DNA of 23,958 nucleotides from an uncultured Trueperaceae bacterium (GCA_937911855.1 CALDPK010000198.1:1-23958), one strand, 5' to 3'; counted from the stretch's first letter, positions 7,429-15,258 are shown. Notes: generated by a model from the letters alone, not told the origin. Translations and numbers: made by a program.

Positions 7429-7935
7429 ATGCCTGATTACCTTAAAACCTACGAGATGTATCGCCGGGACCTGGATGGAGCGCTGCAGCAGATAACTGAC
7501 GAGGAGTTCTTCGCCGCTCCGGGTGGCACGGCGAACAGCGTTGCAGTGATAATCCGGCATCTGAGTGGCAACTTCACCAGCCGCTTCACCGATCTGCTCA
7601 CGTCGGACGGCGAGAAACCCTGGCGTGACCGGGAAAGCGAGTTCCAGAGCACAGCGCAGGACCGCAACGAGGTGATGGCGGATTTCGAGAACGCCTGGCA
7701 GATCATGCATGACACTGTTTCCAGTCTGCGTCCGGATGACCTGTCGGCGACCATCACCATCCGTGGCAAACCGCTATCAGTGGAAGATGCGCTGCTCCGC
7801 AGCGTCGCTCACTTCGCCAGTCACGTGGGTCAGGTGATCATGATCGGCAAACAGTTCCGCGGCGACGAATGGCATTACCTGAGTATTCCCCCTGGCGAGA
7901 GCGAAGCTTACAACCGGCAGCCTGATCGCCGCTGA
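7429..7935 (+). CDS. DinB-like / DUF1572 family protein
   Basis: Protein of 168 aa with the four-helix DinB fold as seen in the DUF1572 family. The three expected metal-ligand histidines are His44 (IIRHLSGN), His128 and His132 (SVAHFASHVGQ), giving a mononuclear metal site. DinB-type proteins include thiol-dependent transferases and many of unknown role; nothing here defines the reaction. The start at ATG 7429 has a perfect AAGGAGG five bases upstream; an in-frame ATG at 7336 is rejected because it lacks a Shine-Dalgarno and the extra residues are low-complexity. A TACTAT at 7401-7406 may be its -10 box. The gene ends just before a strong hairpin terminator. Confidence 0.88.
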   Translation: MPDYLKTYEMYRRDLDGALQQITDEEFFAAPGGTANSVAVIIRHLSGNFTSRFTDLLTSDGEKPWRDRESEFQSTAQDRNEVMADFENAWQIMHDTVSSLRPDDLSATITIRGKPLSVEDALLRSVAHFASHVGQVIMIGKQFRGDEWHYLSIPPGESEAYNRQPDRR

Positions 7936-7987
7936 CAACCACCAGTCGATCAGCTGGCCAGGATCGTTTCGCGAACACGGAACATGA

Positions 7988-8020
7988 ACCGCCCGGAGCA
8001 GGGACGTCCGGGCGGTCTTT
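7988..8020 (+). terminator. Strong hairpin terminator, possibly bidirectional
   Basis: A perfect 10-bp GC-rich stem (ACCGCCCGGA 7988-7997 with TCCGGGCGGT 8007-8016) and 9-base loop is followed by CTTT on the plus strand. It lies between the stops of the DinB-like gene (7935) and the convergent cupredoxin gene (8045). Confidence 0.8.
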
Positions 8021-8044
8021 CCGAAGTGTCAGATCGATGTCGGA

Positions 8045-8626
8045 TTAATGGGCCGCTTCACCCGCGGGCGCTTCGGGCATTGCCTTGGCTTCGTCGCTGA
8101 TCTCGTCCCACAGCACCGAACCGGCATCGATTATGCGTTGAGGATCGAGGGCCGGATCGTTGAGCACCATTCCGGCTGCACCGTAGGTACCTCCAGGGCT
8201 GAAATCGTCGGAAGCCTCTGCCGCCGGGCCGGATGCCTCGCCGACGACAACGCGCATTGCCATGCCGTAGTTCTCGTGCGGAGCGCACCACACGTCATAA
8301 ATGCCTGGCACGGTGAAGGTGTACTCCCAGGATTCTCCTACCGGTATGACCGGGGACGAGAAGGGTTCAACTCCTTCGGGTACCCGCTGTGGCTTGCCCT
8401 GCTGTGGGTGATACGCAGTAACCGTGTGGTGGGGTGTGACCGCATTGAAGCGCACCGTATCCCCCACTTCGATGAAGAGGCCAACCGGCTGAAAGTAAAA
8501 CTCCGGGATCGGCCGTCCTTCCACACCTTCTATGATCAGGTCAACCTCATGCGTCGTCTGAGCTGAACCCACGCTCAGGACCGTTAACAGGCCCAACAGC
8601 GCCATCAACCATCCAAATGCTTTCAT
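8045..8626 (-). CDS. Secreted type 1 copper protein (plastocyanin/azurin-like cupredoxin)
   Basis: Exported blue-copper-like protein of 193 aa. Residues 1-22 are a signal peptide ending SVGSA. The cupredoxin domain spans about 25-128; its copper ligands are recognisable as His66 or His67 (PHHTVTAY) and the C-terminal cluster Cys114, His117 and Met122 (WCAPHENYGM), the normal type 1 set of pseudoazurin/halocyanin-like proteins. It probably carries electrons in the periplasm or at the cell surface. About 65 residues follow the domain (130-193), with an SPGGTYGAAGMVL stretch and an acidic helical tail, which is longer than the usual family ending and may be a docking or oligomerisation element. 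A GGGGAG Shine-Dalgarno lies before ATG 8626. No oxidase or donor gene is adjacent; the di-haem peroxidase 9 kb away is a possible but unproven partner. Confidence 0.88.
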   Translation of the reverse strand: MKAFGWLMALLGLLTVLSVGSAQTTHEVDLIIEGVEGRPIPEFYFQPVGLFIEVGDTVRFNAVTPHHTVTAYHPQQGKPQRVPEGVEPFSSPVIPVGESWEYTFTVPGIYDVWCAPHENYGMAMRVVVGEASGPAAEASDDFSPGGTYGAAGMVLNDPALDPQRIIDAGSVLWDEISDEAKAMPEAPAGEAAH

Positions 8627-8874
8627 GTGTAGCTCCCCGTTAAGGGGCCGTGTGGGGGCCGACCCGCTGGCAGGCGTCTGAAGTCAGTTCGAAGTGAACT
8701 GCCCGCCCGTCAGCGTGAAGGTACACGAACGGCAGTCACGAATATGTCGTAGCCGCGACGGGCGTTGCCAATGCCGCCTTACGTTTACCGCATACCGATG
8801 CTGATGAAGAGCGCAAGATTCCATCCAAACATGTAGATGGTGCATTAATCACGGCGCGTGCCGATGGGAGAGCG

Positions 8875-8880
8875 TATATT
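8875..8880 (+). promoter_or_regulatory. Putative -10 box of the HD-GYP gene
   Basis: TATATT lies 34 bases before the GTG start at 8915, which has its own Shine-Dalgarno, so this would give a short leader of about 25-30 bases. No good -35 box is seen. The remaining divergent gap (8627-8914) contains no gene; a small inverted repeat (CAGTTC 8685-8690, GAACTG 8696-8701) might be an operator. Confidence 0.35.
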
Positions 8881-8914
8881 TGTCGTTAACGATAATCCGG
8901 GAGGAGGTTGTGCT

Positions 8915-10018
8915 GTGAGCACATTCAGGGCGAGACCTGATGCTGGCGGTCATCGTGGGCCCCGATCCACCTTGAAGGAACGGCTCGTGAACTTCTTCGA
9001 GACAGTTGCTGACAACGCCCCCGTTCGGAGCGGCCGCTCTGCATTTGTCACCACCCTGGTCGTCGCTGCGTTGCTGGTGCTGACTGCGCTTGTGGTTTAC
9101 TTGACCAACGGCACCGGCCAGCCGATGTTGCATCTGGCGTACGTGCCGACGATCATCGCCAGCCTGGCACTTGGCATCGTCAGTGGAGTAGCGACTGCAC
9201 TCGTGGCCGGCCTTGTGGTGCTCGGCCCCCTGATGCCCCTGGATGTTGCAGCTGGCGAGCTCCAGAATCTCCCTAGCGTGCTTTACCGGTCTGCTTTCCT
9301 GGTGCTGGTGGCGCTTATGTCCGGCTCGTTCGGGGAGAGCATCAGGCGGCAACGGCGGCGTGCGGAGTTCAACCATGACAAGCTCCAGCGCCTCTACGCA
9401 CGCAATCTGAGGCTGTTCGCCAGCCTGGTCAGTGAACGCGACAAGGAGACCGCCGATCACTGCGAGCGGGTGGCACACAACTGTGTCCTGCTTGGCCGCG
9501 AGTTCGGCATGAGCGACCTAGAGCTCAGCCGCCTGTTCTGGTCCGGCATGCTGCACGACCTGGGAAAACTGGGTGTGCCCGAGGCGATATTGCAGAAACC
9601 CGCAGCACTCACCGCCGAAGAGTACGAGATCGTGAAGCGCCACGCCAAACTGGGCGCGGACTTCCTTACCTCACTTTCAAAAGCTTTCGAGCCGGTGGCC
9701 GCCGGCGTCCGCTGGCATCACGAGCGCTGGGATGGCACCGGTTACCCCGACGGCCTCGAGGGCGAGGAGATTCCACTTTCGGCACGGATCCTCGCGGTAG
9801 CTGACGTTTTCGAGGCAGTCACTTCGGACAGGCCTTATCACCACGCGATCAGCACGCACGAGGCTTTGGAGATCATCAAGGCGGGCGGTGGCACCCACTT
9901 CGACCCGATTCTGGCGGAACGATTCGTTTCCTTGGCTGAACAGGGCAAGTTACTTACACAGAACATGGACTTCAACGCTGCAGGCGACGAGTACGTGATG
10001 GGTCTCGTCCGTTTCTGA
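8915..10018 (+). CDS. Membrane HD-GYP domain phosphodiesterase
   Basis: Predicted inner-membrane c-di-GMP phosphodiesterase of 367 aa. Four hydrophobic helices lie at about residues 43-63, 73-91, 92-109 and 121-139 and form an N-terminal sensor-like module; a basic stretch (RRQRRRAEF) then leads to the HD-GYP domain (about 165-355). The metal and catalytic motifs are intact: HDLGK with His214-Asp215, and HHERWDGTGYP with His268-His269 and Gly276-Tyr277-Pro278, the GYP hallmark. HD-GYP enzymes degrade c-di-GMP to pGpG or GMP. GTG 8915 is preferred to the ATG at 8858 because GGGAGGAGG ends 7 bases before it. The C-terminal end (about 356-367) is a short unconserved tail. The domain closely resembles that of the larger regulator at 15329-17641, so the two may be paralogues. 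Confidence 0.9.
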   Translation: MSTFRARPDAGGHRGPRSTLKERLVNFFETVADNAPVRSGRSAFVTTLVVAALLVLTALVVYLTNGTGQPMLHLAYVPTIIASLALGIVSGVATALVAGLVVLGPLMPLDVAAGELQNLPSVLYRSAFLVLVALMSGSFGESIRRQRRRAEFNHDKLQRLYARNLRLFASLVSERDKETADHCERVAHNCVLLGREFGMSDLELSRLFWSGMLHDLGKLGVPEAILQKPAALTAEEYEIVKRHAKLGADFLTSLSKAFEPVAAGVRWHHERWDGTGYPDGLEGEEIPLSARILAVADVFEAVTSDRPYHHAISTHEALEIIKAGGGTHFDPILAERFVSLAEQGKLLTQNMDFNAAGDEYVMGLVRF

Positions 10019-10046
10019 AGCCGAAATCGCTGATGCCGGGGCGTTC

Positions 10047-10052
10047 TATGCT
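10047..10052 (+). promoter_or_regulatory. Putative -10 box TATGCT of a leaderless promoter
   Basis: TATGCT is followed by 6 bases and then the ATG at 10059; no Shine-Dalgarno is present. It lies in the 40-base gap after the HD-GYP gene, suggesting independent transcription of the DUF1801 gene. Confidence 0.45.
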
Positions 10053-10058
10053 TGGCGG

Positions 10059-10499
10059 ATGAACAAGGACGCCAAGACGGTCGAGGAATACATCCAGGCC
10101 CTGCCTGAGGAGCGGCAGGAGATGGTTCAGACGTTGCGCTCAGCAGTAAAGTCGCGCCTGCCAGCTGGTTTCCAGGAGACGATGCAGTACGGCATGATCA
10201 GCTTCGTCGTGCCGAGTGAACGGTTCCCGGACACCTACAACAAGCAGCCACTGGCAATAATCTCGATCGGCAACCAGAAGAACTACGTGTCGCTCTACCT
10301 GATGTCGCACTACGGCGACGCCGAGGCAGAGAACTGGCTTAAGGAATCCTTCCGTGATGCCGGCAAGCGCCTTGACATGGGCAAGAGCTGCCTGCGCTTC
10401 AGGAAGCCCGATGACATCCCAGTCGAAGTGATCTCCCAGGCCGCCGGCCGCCTGACAGTGGATGAGTTCGTTCAGATGTATGAGGCCAGCAGGAGTTAG
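10059..10499 (+). CDS. DUF1801 domain-containing protein (YdhG/YjbR-like fold)
   Basis: Small soluble protein of 146 aa of the DUF1801 family. Typical features are the opening TVEEYIQALPEERQEMVQTL, a central MQYGMISF segment (the conserved MxYGxPxF-like pattern), the IGNQKNYVSLYLM strand, and GKSCLRFRKPDDIP near the end. Family members have no established biochemical role. The reading frame ends in a TAG that overlaps, by four bases, the TAA of the convergent gene at 10496. The start has a leaderless-type -10 box. Confidence 0.88.
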   Translation: MNKDAKTVEEYIQALPEERQEMVQTLRSAVKSRLPAGFQETMQYGMISFVVPSERFPDTYNKQPLAIISIGNQKNYVSLYLMSHYGDAEAENWLKESFRDAGKRLDMGKSCLRFRKPDDIPVEVISQAAGRLTVDEFVQMYEASRS

Positions 10500-11224
10500 T
10501 CGAACAGCGTTTCGTCGACTGGATCGTTGACGCTGACCGTCTCGTAGCTCATGGTAGCGAATGGCGTGGCAACGTCGTTTTCAACCTCATACAGATCCGC
10601 GTTGAACAGCACCATTCCGGTCACGACCGGTTCGCCGACTAACACGGATACGATGTATACGCCTTCCGTCTCGGTGACTACGCCTATCATCCGGCCGCTA
10701 TCGTCAAAGAGGTAACGAAGCTCGGCATCAACCAGGCCGCCGAAGGCCGGGTTCTGCAGCCGACCTCCCGTATAGGTAACCTGGTGGCCAGTCAAGACAT
10801 CCGCATAACTGACCACACCATCGTAGGTGGCGGTTACGTCTTCGTAATCCAGCACTCCGACGTAATTGGCTTCATTGAAAATCTCGGTGAATGAAACCGC
10901 CACTTCGGGTGGAACGGGCATTTCCATTCCCTGCGCTTCCATCGACAGAACACCATCGACATAGCGGACCACCATTCCGGTGGGCTCTGTGAACATGACG
11001 GCGCGCTCATTCTCAAAATCAATCACGGTTCGTGTAGTGGTGCTCATATCCAGCTCCGGCATGTGCATCGTCATCACCTGCTCCATGGTCCGGATCTCAC
11101 CAATGTCCGCTTCTGGAACCCAGCCTTCCAGGAGCTCCCGGGCCCGTTCATCAACCTGAGCGAAGCTGATGCCGGCGACCATCAGCAACACTGCCGTCGT
11201 GATCATTCTCCTCAAATTGTTCAT
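10496..11224 (-). CDS. Secreted protein of unknown function (LolA/lipoprotein-sorting-like layout)
   Basis: Exported protein of 242 aa that I do not recognise with confidence. The first 22 residues (MNNLRRMITTAVLLMVAGIS then FA) form a clear signal peptide cleaved before Gln23. The mature part is acidic and rich in beta strands, with repeated short elements such as TTTRTVIDFENERAVMF and VVRYVDGVLSMEAQGMEMP. Strand-rich secreted proteins with this pattern of outputs per strand resemble LolA/LppX-type half-barrels, but the similarity is only in style. The frame is open to 11332; ATG 11224 is chosen because the residues before it contain the hairpin terminator of the upstream GNAT gene and do not look coded. 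The Shine-Dalgarno is weak. Its last codons overlap the DUF1801 gene on the other strand. Confidence 0.65.
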   Translation of the reverse strand: MNNLRRMITTAVLLMVAGISFAQVDERARELLEGWVPEADIGEIRTMEQVMTMHMPELDMSTTTRTVIDFENERAVMFTEPTGMVVRYVDGVLSMEAQGMEMPVPPEVAVSFTEIFNEANYVGVLDYEDVTATYDGVVSYADVLTGHQVTYTGGRLQNPAFGGLVDAELRYLFDDSGRMIGVVTETEGVYIVSVLVGEPVVTGMVLFNADLYEVENDVATPFATMSYETVSVNDPVDETLFD

Positions 11225-11271
11225 ATCAGATGGTAGACCATGTACGCACGGAAGGTGGCGTACCAGGAGTC

Positions 11272-11294
11272 GGCCGCCCGTCAACCGGGCGGCC
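11272..11294 (-). terminator. Hairpin terminator after the GNAT gene
   Basis: A perfect 9-bp stem (GGCCGCCCG 11272-11280 with CGGGCGGCC 11286-11294, loop TCAAC) sits between the GNAT stop (11305) and the start of the next gene (11224). No T tract follows on the minus strand, but its stability and place suggest the end of the ABC-Nudix-GNAT transcription unit. Confidence 0.55.
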
Positions 11295-11304
11295 CCTGCA
11301 CTTT

Positions 11305-12237
11305 TCAGCGGGTGCTTATCAGTGTCACCCACTGGGGTCCGACGTTGAAACCGAGCTTCTGATTAAGGCGTTTCATGGGGGAGTCAACTCCGCCTCCGCC
11401 GGTTCCGATTTCTATGGCACCGAGATTTTGGGCGGCCAACAGCGCTCGCACCTTCACGGCCGTGGCGATACCGCGGCCCCGGTACCGACGGATCACGCCG
11501 GTCAGACCGGTATCCATGGCGCCAGGCTGCGGGGTTCTCTTAAGGGTTGATAACCCAATGAACTGACCGTCGGGGCTGACCGCAACAATCAGCCCTTCAG
11601 GGACGTACTCATCTTCCAGCAGATCCTGCAGTCCACTCGGCACGATCGGTTCGAACGACAGCACGTCCTCCGAGACCGCAGCCTGTAGTGCCTGAAGCCT
11701 GTCGATATTGTCAAGCGTGCTGAGTTCCGAGAACGGGATGAACCGGAACCCTTCTGCTTCCAGCTCACTGATTGTTTCAGCAAACTGGGAAGGGTCAAAG
11801 CTAGTGAGGTCAAGGTGGGCGCCCCAGGAACGGAAGCGTTCCTCGAAGCCACCCGCCTCCAGAAAACCCGCATGCGGCAGGTAGTCCTCGCGAATGCAGG
11901 CGGCCAACTCGCTTACCTCAGCCATGACGCCGTCAGTCAGGTAATTGAGCAGTCGGGAGAACAGCTCGGGGTTGCGCGCGGTTTCGTCCAGGTGTGCTGA
12001 GACCCAGTAGCGTCCGGGTTGCACGGCGTCGCCCCAGAGGCTGCGGATCTCGCCACTGCCAACCATTCGGTCAGCGTTCTCAGCGATGATGCGGCGGAAA
12101 TGCCTGTCTTGCGTGGCGCTTCTGGCGTCTGCCGCCAGCAGCCGCTCCGCAGTCGTCTTGAATGGACTCTGTGAGTTGTACAGGTCAATTAGTGCCGGAT
12201 AGTCTCCTGCTTGTGCCGGCCGGAAGTTGATTGTCAA
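11305..12237 (-). CDS. GNAT family N-acetyltransferase (tandem GNAT fold)
   Basis: Protein of about 310 aa with two GNAT-like halves. The first half (about 1-145) starts TINFRPAQAGDYPALIDLYN, a usual GNAT beginning. The second half (about 150-310) holds the acetyl-CoA-binding motif A, GVIRRYRGRGIATAVKVRAL, followed by GGGGVDSPMKRLNQKLGF, a typical motif B with the NxxLGF-type end. Such enzymes move an acetyl group from acetyl-CoA to an amine; the acceptor is unknown. No ATG start is available in frame. TTG 12237 has a TGGAG Shine-Dalgarno six bases upstream and gives the natural N-terminus; a TTG at 12261 is also possible. A better Shine-Dalgarno/ATG pair at 12298 is in another frame. The gene follows the Nudix gene by 100 bases and probably belongs to the same operon. 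Confidence 0.85.
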   Translation of the reverse strand: MTINFRPAQAGDYPALIDLYNSQSPFKTTAERLLAADARSATQDRHFRRIIAENADRMVGSGEIRSLWGDAVQPGRYWVSAHLDETARNPELFSRLLNYLTDGVMAEVSELAACIREDYLPHAGFLEAGGFEERFRSWGAHLDLTSFDPSQFAETISELEAEGFRFIPFSELSTLDNIDRLQALQAAVSEDVLSFEPIVPSGLQDLLEDEYVPEGLIVAVSPDGQFIGLSTLKRTPQPGAMDTGLTGVIRRYRGRGIATAVKVRALLAAQNLGAIEIGTGGGGVDSPMKRLNQKLGFNVGPQWVTLISTR

Positions 12238-12298
12238 TTCGTGCTCCAGATGTGCATGCAAAGGGTTGGGGTTTCTGGATACTGGTTTCCCGAATCAT
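12185..12298 (-). other. Possible 37-codon upstream ORF in front of the GNAT gene
   Basis: ATG 12298 has a perfect GGAGG Shine-Dalgarno (12310-12306) with 7-base spacing, the best in this gap, but opens a short frame of 37 codons ending at TGA 12187-12185, inside and out of frame with the GNAT gene. A 6-bp hairpin (CCAGTT 12309-12314 with AACTGG 12319-12324) overlaps this ribosome site. It is either a leader peptide controlling GNAT translation or evidence of a one-base sequence error, after which the GNAT protein would begin here. Confidence 0.3.
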
Positions 12299-12337
12299 TG
12301 ACTTACCTCCAGTTTTTGAACTGGCCTACGCTACCAC

Positions 12338-12754
12338 TTAGAGCAGGCGCTCAAGCGCTCGCTTCACGCCCGTCCGCCCGTTCGTCAAGTCCTCGAAGAC
12401 GCCCCGAGCGTCGGTCGTCAGCGGGTTCGGTGCTGCTGACGGGTGGAACCAGCCGAGGTCGGCTATTTCCGCTGGATCAGCAATACGGATGTTGCCTGAG
12501 ATCACGGACGCCGTGAATATGTGCACTTCGATGTCAGGTCGACCCAGGCCGTGAACCCGGTAGCGGCCTTGCAGATCACCCAGGTGCACTTCGACGCCGA
12601 TCTCCTCGAATGCTTCACGCCTGGCCGCTTCGGCCGGCGTCTCGCCGGCTTCCACGACGCCGCCCGGGAATGACCAGCGTCTGAGCCCGTAGTTGTGCCG
12701 GACAAGAAGCACTCGATCGCGGTCAATTATCAGTACGCCTGCTGCCTGATTCAT
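12338..12754 (-). CDS. Nudix hydrolase
   Basis: Cytoplasmic Nudix protein of 138 aa. The Nudix box is complete at residues 32-54: Gly32, Glu38, Arg46-Glu47, Glu50-Glu51 and Gly53-Val54. The N-terminal strand AAGVLIIDRDRVLLVRH and the following RRWSFPGG are the usual lead-in. Compared with the Nudix protein at 1729 it is only distantly similar outside the box. The substrate is unknown. The start ATG 12754 comes one base after the permease stop (TGA, then G, then ATG), with GAAGG upstream inside the permease gene, so it is almost certainly translated from the ABC operon mRNA. Confidence 0.92.
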   Translation of the reverse strand: MNQAAGVLIIDRDRVLLVRHNYGLRRWSFPGGVVEAGETPAEAARREAFEEIGVEVHLGDLQGRYRVHGLGRPDIEVHIFTASVISGNIRIADPAEIADLGWFHPSAAPNPLTTDARGVFEDLTNGRTGVKRALERLL

Positions 12755-12755
12755 C

Positions 12756-14411
12756 TCAGCCTTCGTAGCGGGCCAGTTGGCGGCTGCCGTGTATGAGCGG
12801 TAAAGCAGTGGTGACGGTGGTGACGAGTGCCAGTGCGAGGAGGATGAGTACGCCTTCGCCAGTCAGCCAGTAGCCGGCGCCGGCCCGGTTGCTGATGACA
12901 CTCCATGCGGGCCGTGCCAGCAGAATGGTGATGACGCCGGCGTACAGGAGCGCGAAAGCCATGTAGGTGATGGCGCCTGGTGTCATTGCCAGTTCGTTGG
13001 GGTTTGTGTGCTTGAACTGCGGCTGGGCGGCGCCGATGCCGACCGCCAGGCCGCTCATTGCGATTGCAGCGGCCAGCGCCGAAATGACGGACGAGGTGGC
13101 AAGCAGTGGGTTCATGTCCAGCAGGCGCACAGCTGCGATTCCCAGTGCCGCGCCCAAGGTCAGCATGATCGGCAGTACGAAAAGGAACTTGGCGATGACC
13201 ACCTGCCGCGGCCGGACCGGTTGCACCTGCAGCAGCCAGAAAGTTGCGCCTTCAAGTGACACTGCGGGGAAAGCGATGCGGACGCCGACACCCGCAGAAA
13301 TGAATGCCATGAAGGCGACGTTGAGTGCGCCGACTGCGTCCCTGAACTGCTGGGTGGGTACTGGAATGGCGGAGAGGCTGACGAAGTACACGACTGCGAG
13401 TGCGACCAGGACGATCAGCTGGCTCCACTGCTGCACGTCGCGCGTGAAGCTGCGGAAATCCTTGACGAGGATGGCGCCGACAGTTCCGGTGCGGCGTACG
13501 AACCAGCGTTCGAACCTGGTTTCGGAGCGTTCGCGCCCGTCGCGGCCGAGTGGGTTGGTGTCCAGGCTGCGCACCCAGCCGCGCGTGTAAGCCAGGTGGG
13601 CCAGGACTCCGGTCACCGCGAGACCTATGGCACCGGCTGCGATCAGGACGATGAAGCTGGCGTGGATGCCGCCGTCCATCGCTGCCCAGCTGGCGTTGGT
13701 CGCCCAGGCCGGAGGCAACCAGCCGAGTTCCAGGCTGGTGAACGCCCGCAGGAATGTATCGAATGCTTCGGCATCGGCGGGGTTGAGGTTGAGGATCTGT
13801 TCTGGCCTGAGTGCGCGCAGGCCGAGGACTGCGGCGGCGGCGAAGGTGATGCTGACGGCGGTGGCGATCTCGCGCACCCGACCCGCGGGACTGTAGCGGA
13901 CCAGTACGAGTGCCAGCAGGGCGCCGGCCGTGACGGGCAGCGCGAACAGCGCGAGTGCCGACACGATGCTTACCAGGTAGTAGAGCGGGTGGGCTTCCAT
14001 CGCGGTGCCTACGCCCAGCAGGAACGGCAGCGTGAACAGCAGCGGGAGTCCGGCTGCATTGATGAACAGCTCGGTGACTTTCAGGCTGAAGACGGCCGCG
14101 CTGTTTATCGGCTGGGCCAGCAGCAGCTCCAGGTCCTGGCTGCCGTAGAGGATGCCGATGCTTGCGATCAGCACGCTGAACAGCACGGCGGCCATGAGCA
14201 TGAGGAACATGCCTTCCAGGCTGCGCTGGATGACTGCCGGGGCGATGGTGTCGATGAGCGGGTAGTTGAGTATCCACAGCGTGCCTGCGTGAACGGCGCG
14301 GTAACCCCAGTACAGCAGTGCCGCCAGCATGCCCACGGCGATGATGAGCCAGACGGGCCGGGCGGTGAGGGAGCGAAGTGCGCCACGCAGTCGCAGGCCG
14401 GCCAGGGTCAT
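12756..14411 (-). CDS. ABC-2-type exporter permease subunit
   Basis: Large integral membrane protein of 551 aa with about twelve hydrophobic segments in two groups: roughly residues 18-270 and 325-545, joined by a charged cytoplasmic stretch (about 275-325, DTNPLGRDGRERSETRFERWFVRR). In the first group SQDLELLLAQPINSAAVFSLKV, read over residues 91-112, and in the second EGATFWLLQVQPVRPRQVV are the short amphipathic coupling elements found in the twin-half permeases usually paired with an ABC ATPase of the drug or bacteriocin exporter class. The start ATG overlaps the ATPase stop by four bases (ATGA), showing translational coupling. The transported compound is unknown. Its 551-residue size fits a fused two-half permease, so a homodimer or monomer with two ATPase copies is likely. 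Confidence 0.85.
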   Translation of the reverse strand: MTLAGLRLRGALRSLTARPVWLIIAVGMLAALLYWGYRAVHAGTLWILNYPLIDTIAPAVIQRSLEGMFLMLMAAVLFSVLIASIGILYGSQDLELLLAQPINSAAVFSLKVTELFINAAGLPLLFTLPFLLGVGTAMEAHPLYYLVSIVSALALFALPVTAGALLALVLVRYSPAGRVREIATAVSITFAAAAVLGLRALRPEQILNLNPADAEAFDTFLRAFTSLELGWLPPAWATNASWAAMDGGIHASFIVLIAAGAIGLAVTGVLAHLAYTRGWVRSLDTNPLGRDGRERSETRFERWFVRRTGTVGAILVKDFRSFTRDVQQWSQLIVLVALAVVYFVSLSAIPVPTQQFRDAVGALNVAFMAFISAGVGVRIAFPAVSLEGATFWLLQVQPVRPRQVVIAKFLFVLPIMLTLGAALGIAAVRLLDMNPLLATSSVISALAAAIAMSGLAVGIGAAQPQFKHTNPNELAMTPGAITYMAFALLYAGVITILLARPAWSVISNRAGAGYWLTGEGVLILLALALVTTVTTALPLIHGSRQLARYEG

Positions 14412-15136
14412 GCCAGCTGCTCGGTGCGGGTGAGCATCAGGAACAGGTCCTCGAGGCTGGCGTCCTGCTGCTGCGTGAGTTCGCGCAGTTCGGCTACGGT
14501 GCCGAGGGCGACGAGTTCGCCGTCGTCGATGAGTGCGATGCGGTCGGCGATCTCCTCGGCAACGCTGAGTGTGTGGGTGGTGAGGATGACGGTCTTGCCT
14601 GCTTCGGCGAACTCGCGGAACAGCAGTTTGACTTCGCGGTGACCGTGCACGTCCAGGCCGACCATCGGTTCGTCAGTTATCAGCAGGCGCGGGTCACCCA
14701 GGAGTGCTACGCAAAACGCGAGTCGCTGGCGCATGCCGTGGCTGTAACTTTCGGTAAGGCGGTTGGCGTGCTTCAGCAATCCGAAGCGTTGCAGCAGGGC
14801 GTCGATCCTTGCGGCCGGCTCGGCGATCCTGCGGACGCCGGCTACGAAGCGGAGAAGCTCGCGGGCGGTCACTTTCGGGTAGAACCAGGCGCGGTCGGGA
14901 ACGAAACCGATCGCTGTCCGGGCTGCCAGGGGATCTTCGAGCAGGTCTGCACCGGCTACTTTGATGGTGCCGCTGTCGGCGCGGGCGAGTCCGGTGATGC
15001 AGCGGATCGTGGTGGTCTTCCCTGCACCGTTGGGTCCCAGCAGCGCGAGTACTTCGCCCGGCCTCACGTTCAGGTTCAGGTTCCTTACCGCGATGGTACG
15101 GCCGAAGCTCTTGCTGAGGTTCGTCAGCTCAAGCAT
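14408..15136 (-). CDS. ABC exporter ATP-binding protein
   Basis: ATPase of 242 aa for the permease encoded directly downstream. Motifs in order: Walker A GPNGAGKTT (residues 34-42), a Q-loop region with Asp81 in FVPDRAWFYPKVT in place of Gln (normal for this drug-export branch), signature YSHGMRQR (131-138), Walker B LLITDEP (151-157, Glu156) and switch His188 in TTHT. The SHGM variant of the LSGGQ signature is common in this subfamily. It heads a minus-strand operon with permease, Nudix and probably GNAT genes. The start ATG 15136 has no strong Shine-Dalgarno. The 192-base divergent gap to the PAS/GAF/HD-GYP gene must hold its promoter. Confidence 0.92.
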   Translation of the reverse strand: MLELTNLSKSFGRTIAVRNLNLNVRPGEVLALLGPNGAGKTTTIRCITGLARADSGTIKVAGADLLEDPLAARTAIGFVPDRAWFYPKVTARELLRFVAGVRRIAEPAARIDALLQRFGLLKHANRLTESYSHGMRQRLAFCVALLGDPRLLITDEPMVGLDVHGHREVKLLFREFAEAGKTVILTTHTLSVAEEIADRIALIDDGELVALGTVAELRELTQQQDASLEDLFLMLTRTEQLA

Positions 15137-15258
15137 GGCTGGCCGGGTTGAGAGCGTTCGGGTTGCCGGTACATGTAATCACCACTCTGACATCTGCCAG
15201 ACGGCAGGCGCGCGGTAGTTCCTCACCTTTCGCGTACTGACATGTTCGTACGGGGCGC

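Noticed and set aside
8685..8701. Inverted repeat CAGTTC-N5-GAACTG in the cupredoxin / HD-GYP gap as a firm operator
   Set aside because: A 6-bp repeat of this kind occurs often by chance; there is no second copy and no clear overlap with promoter elements.
13252..14642. Long frames opposite or across the ABC permease (minus 13252-14277, plus 13596-14642)
   Set aside because: Both are mirror frames of high-GC coding sequence, extremely rich in Arg/Gln/Gly/His, without domains.
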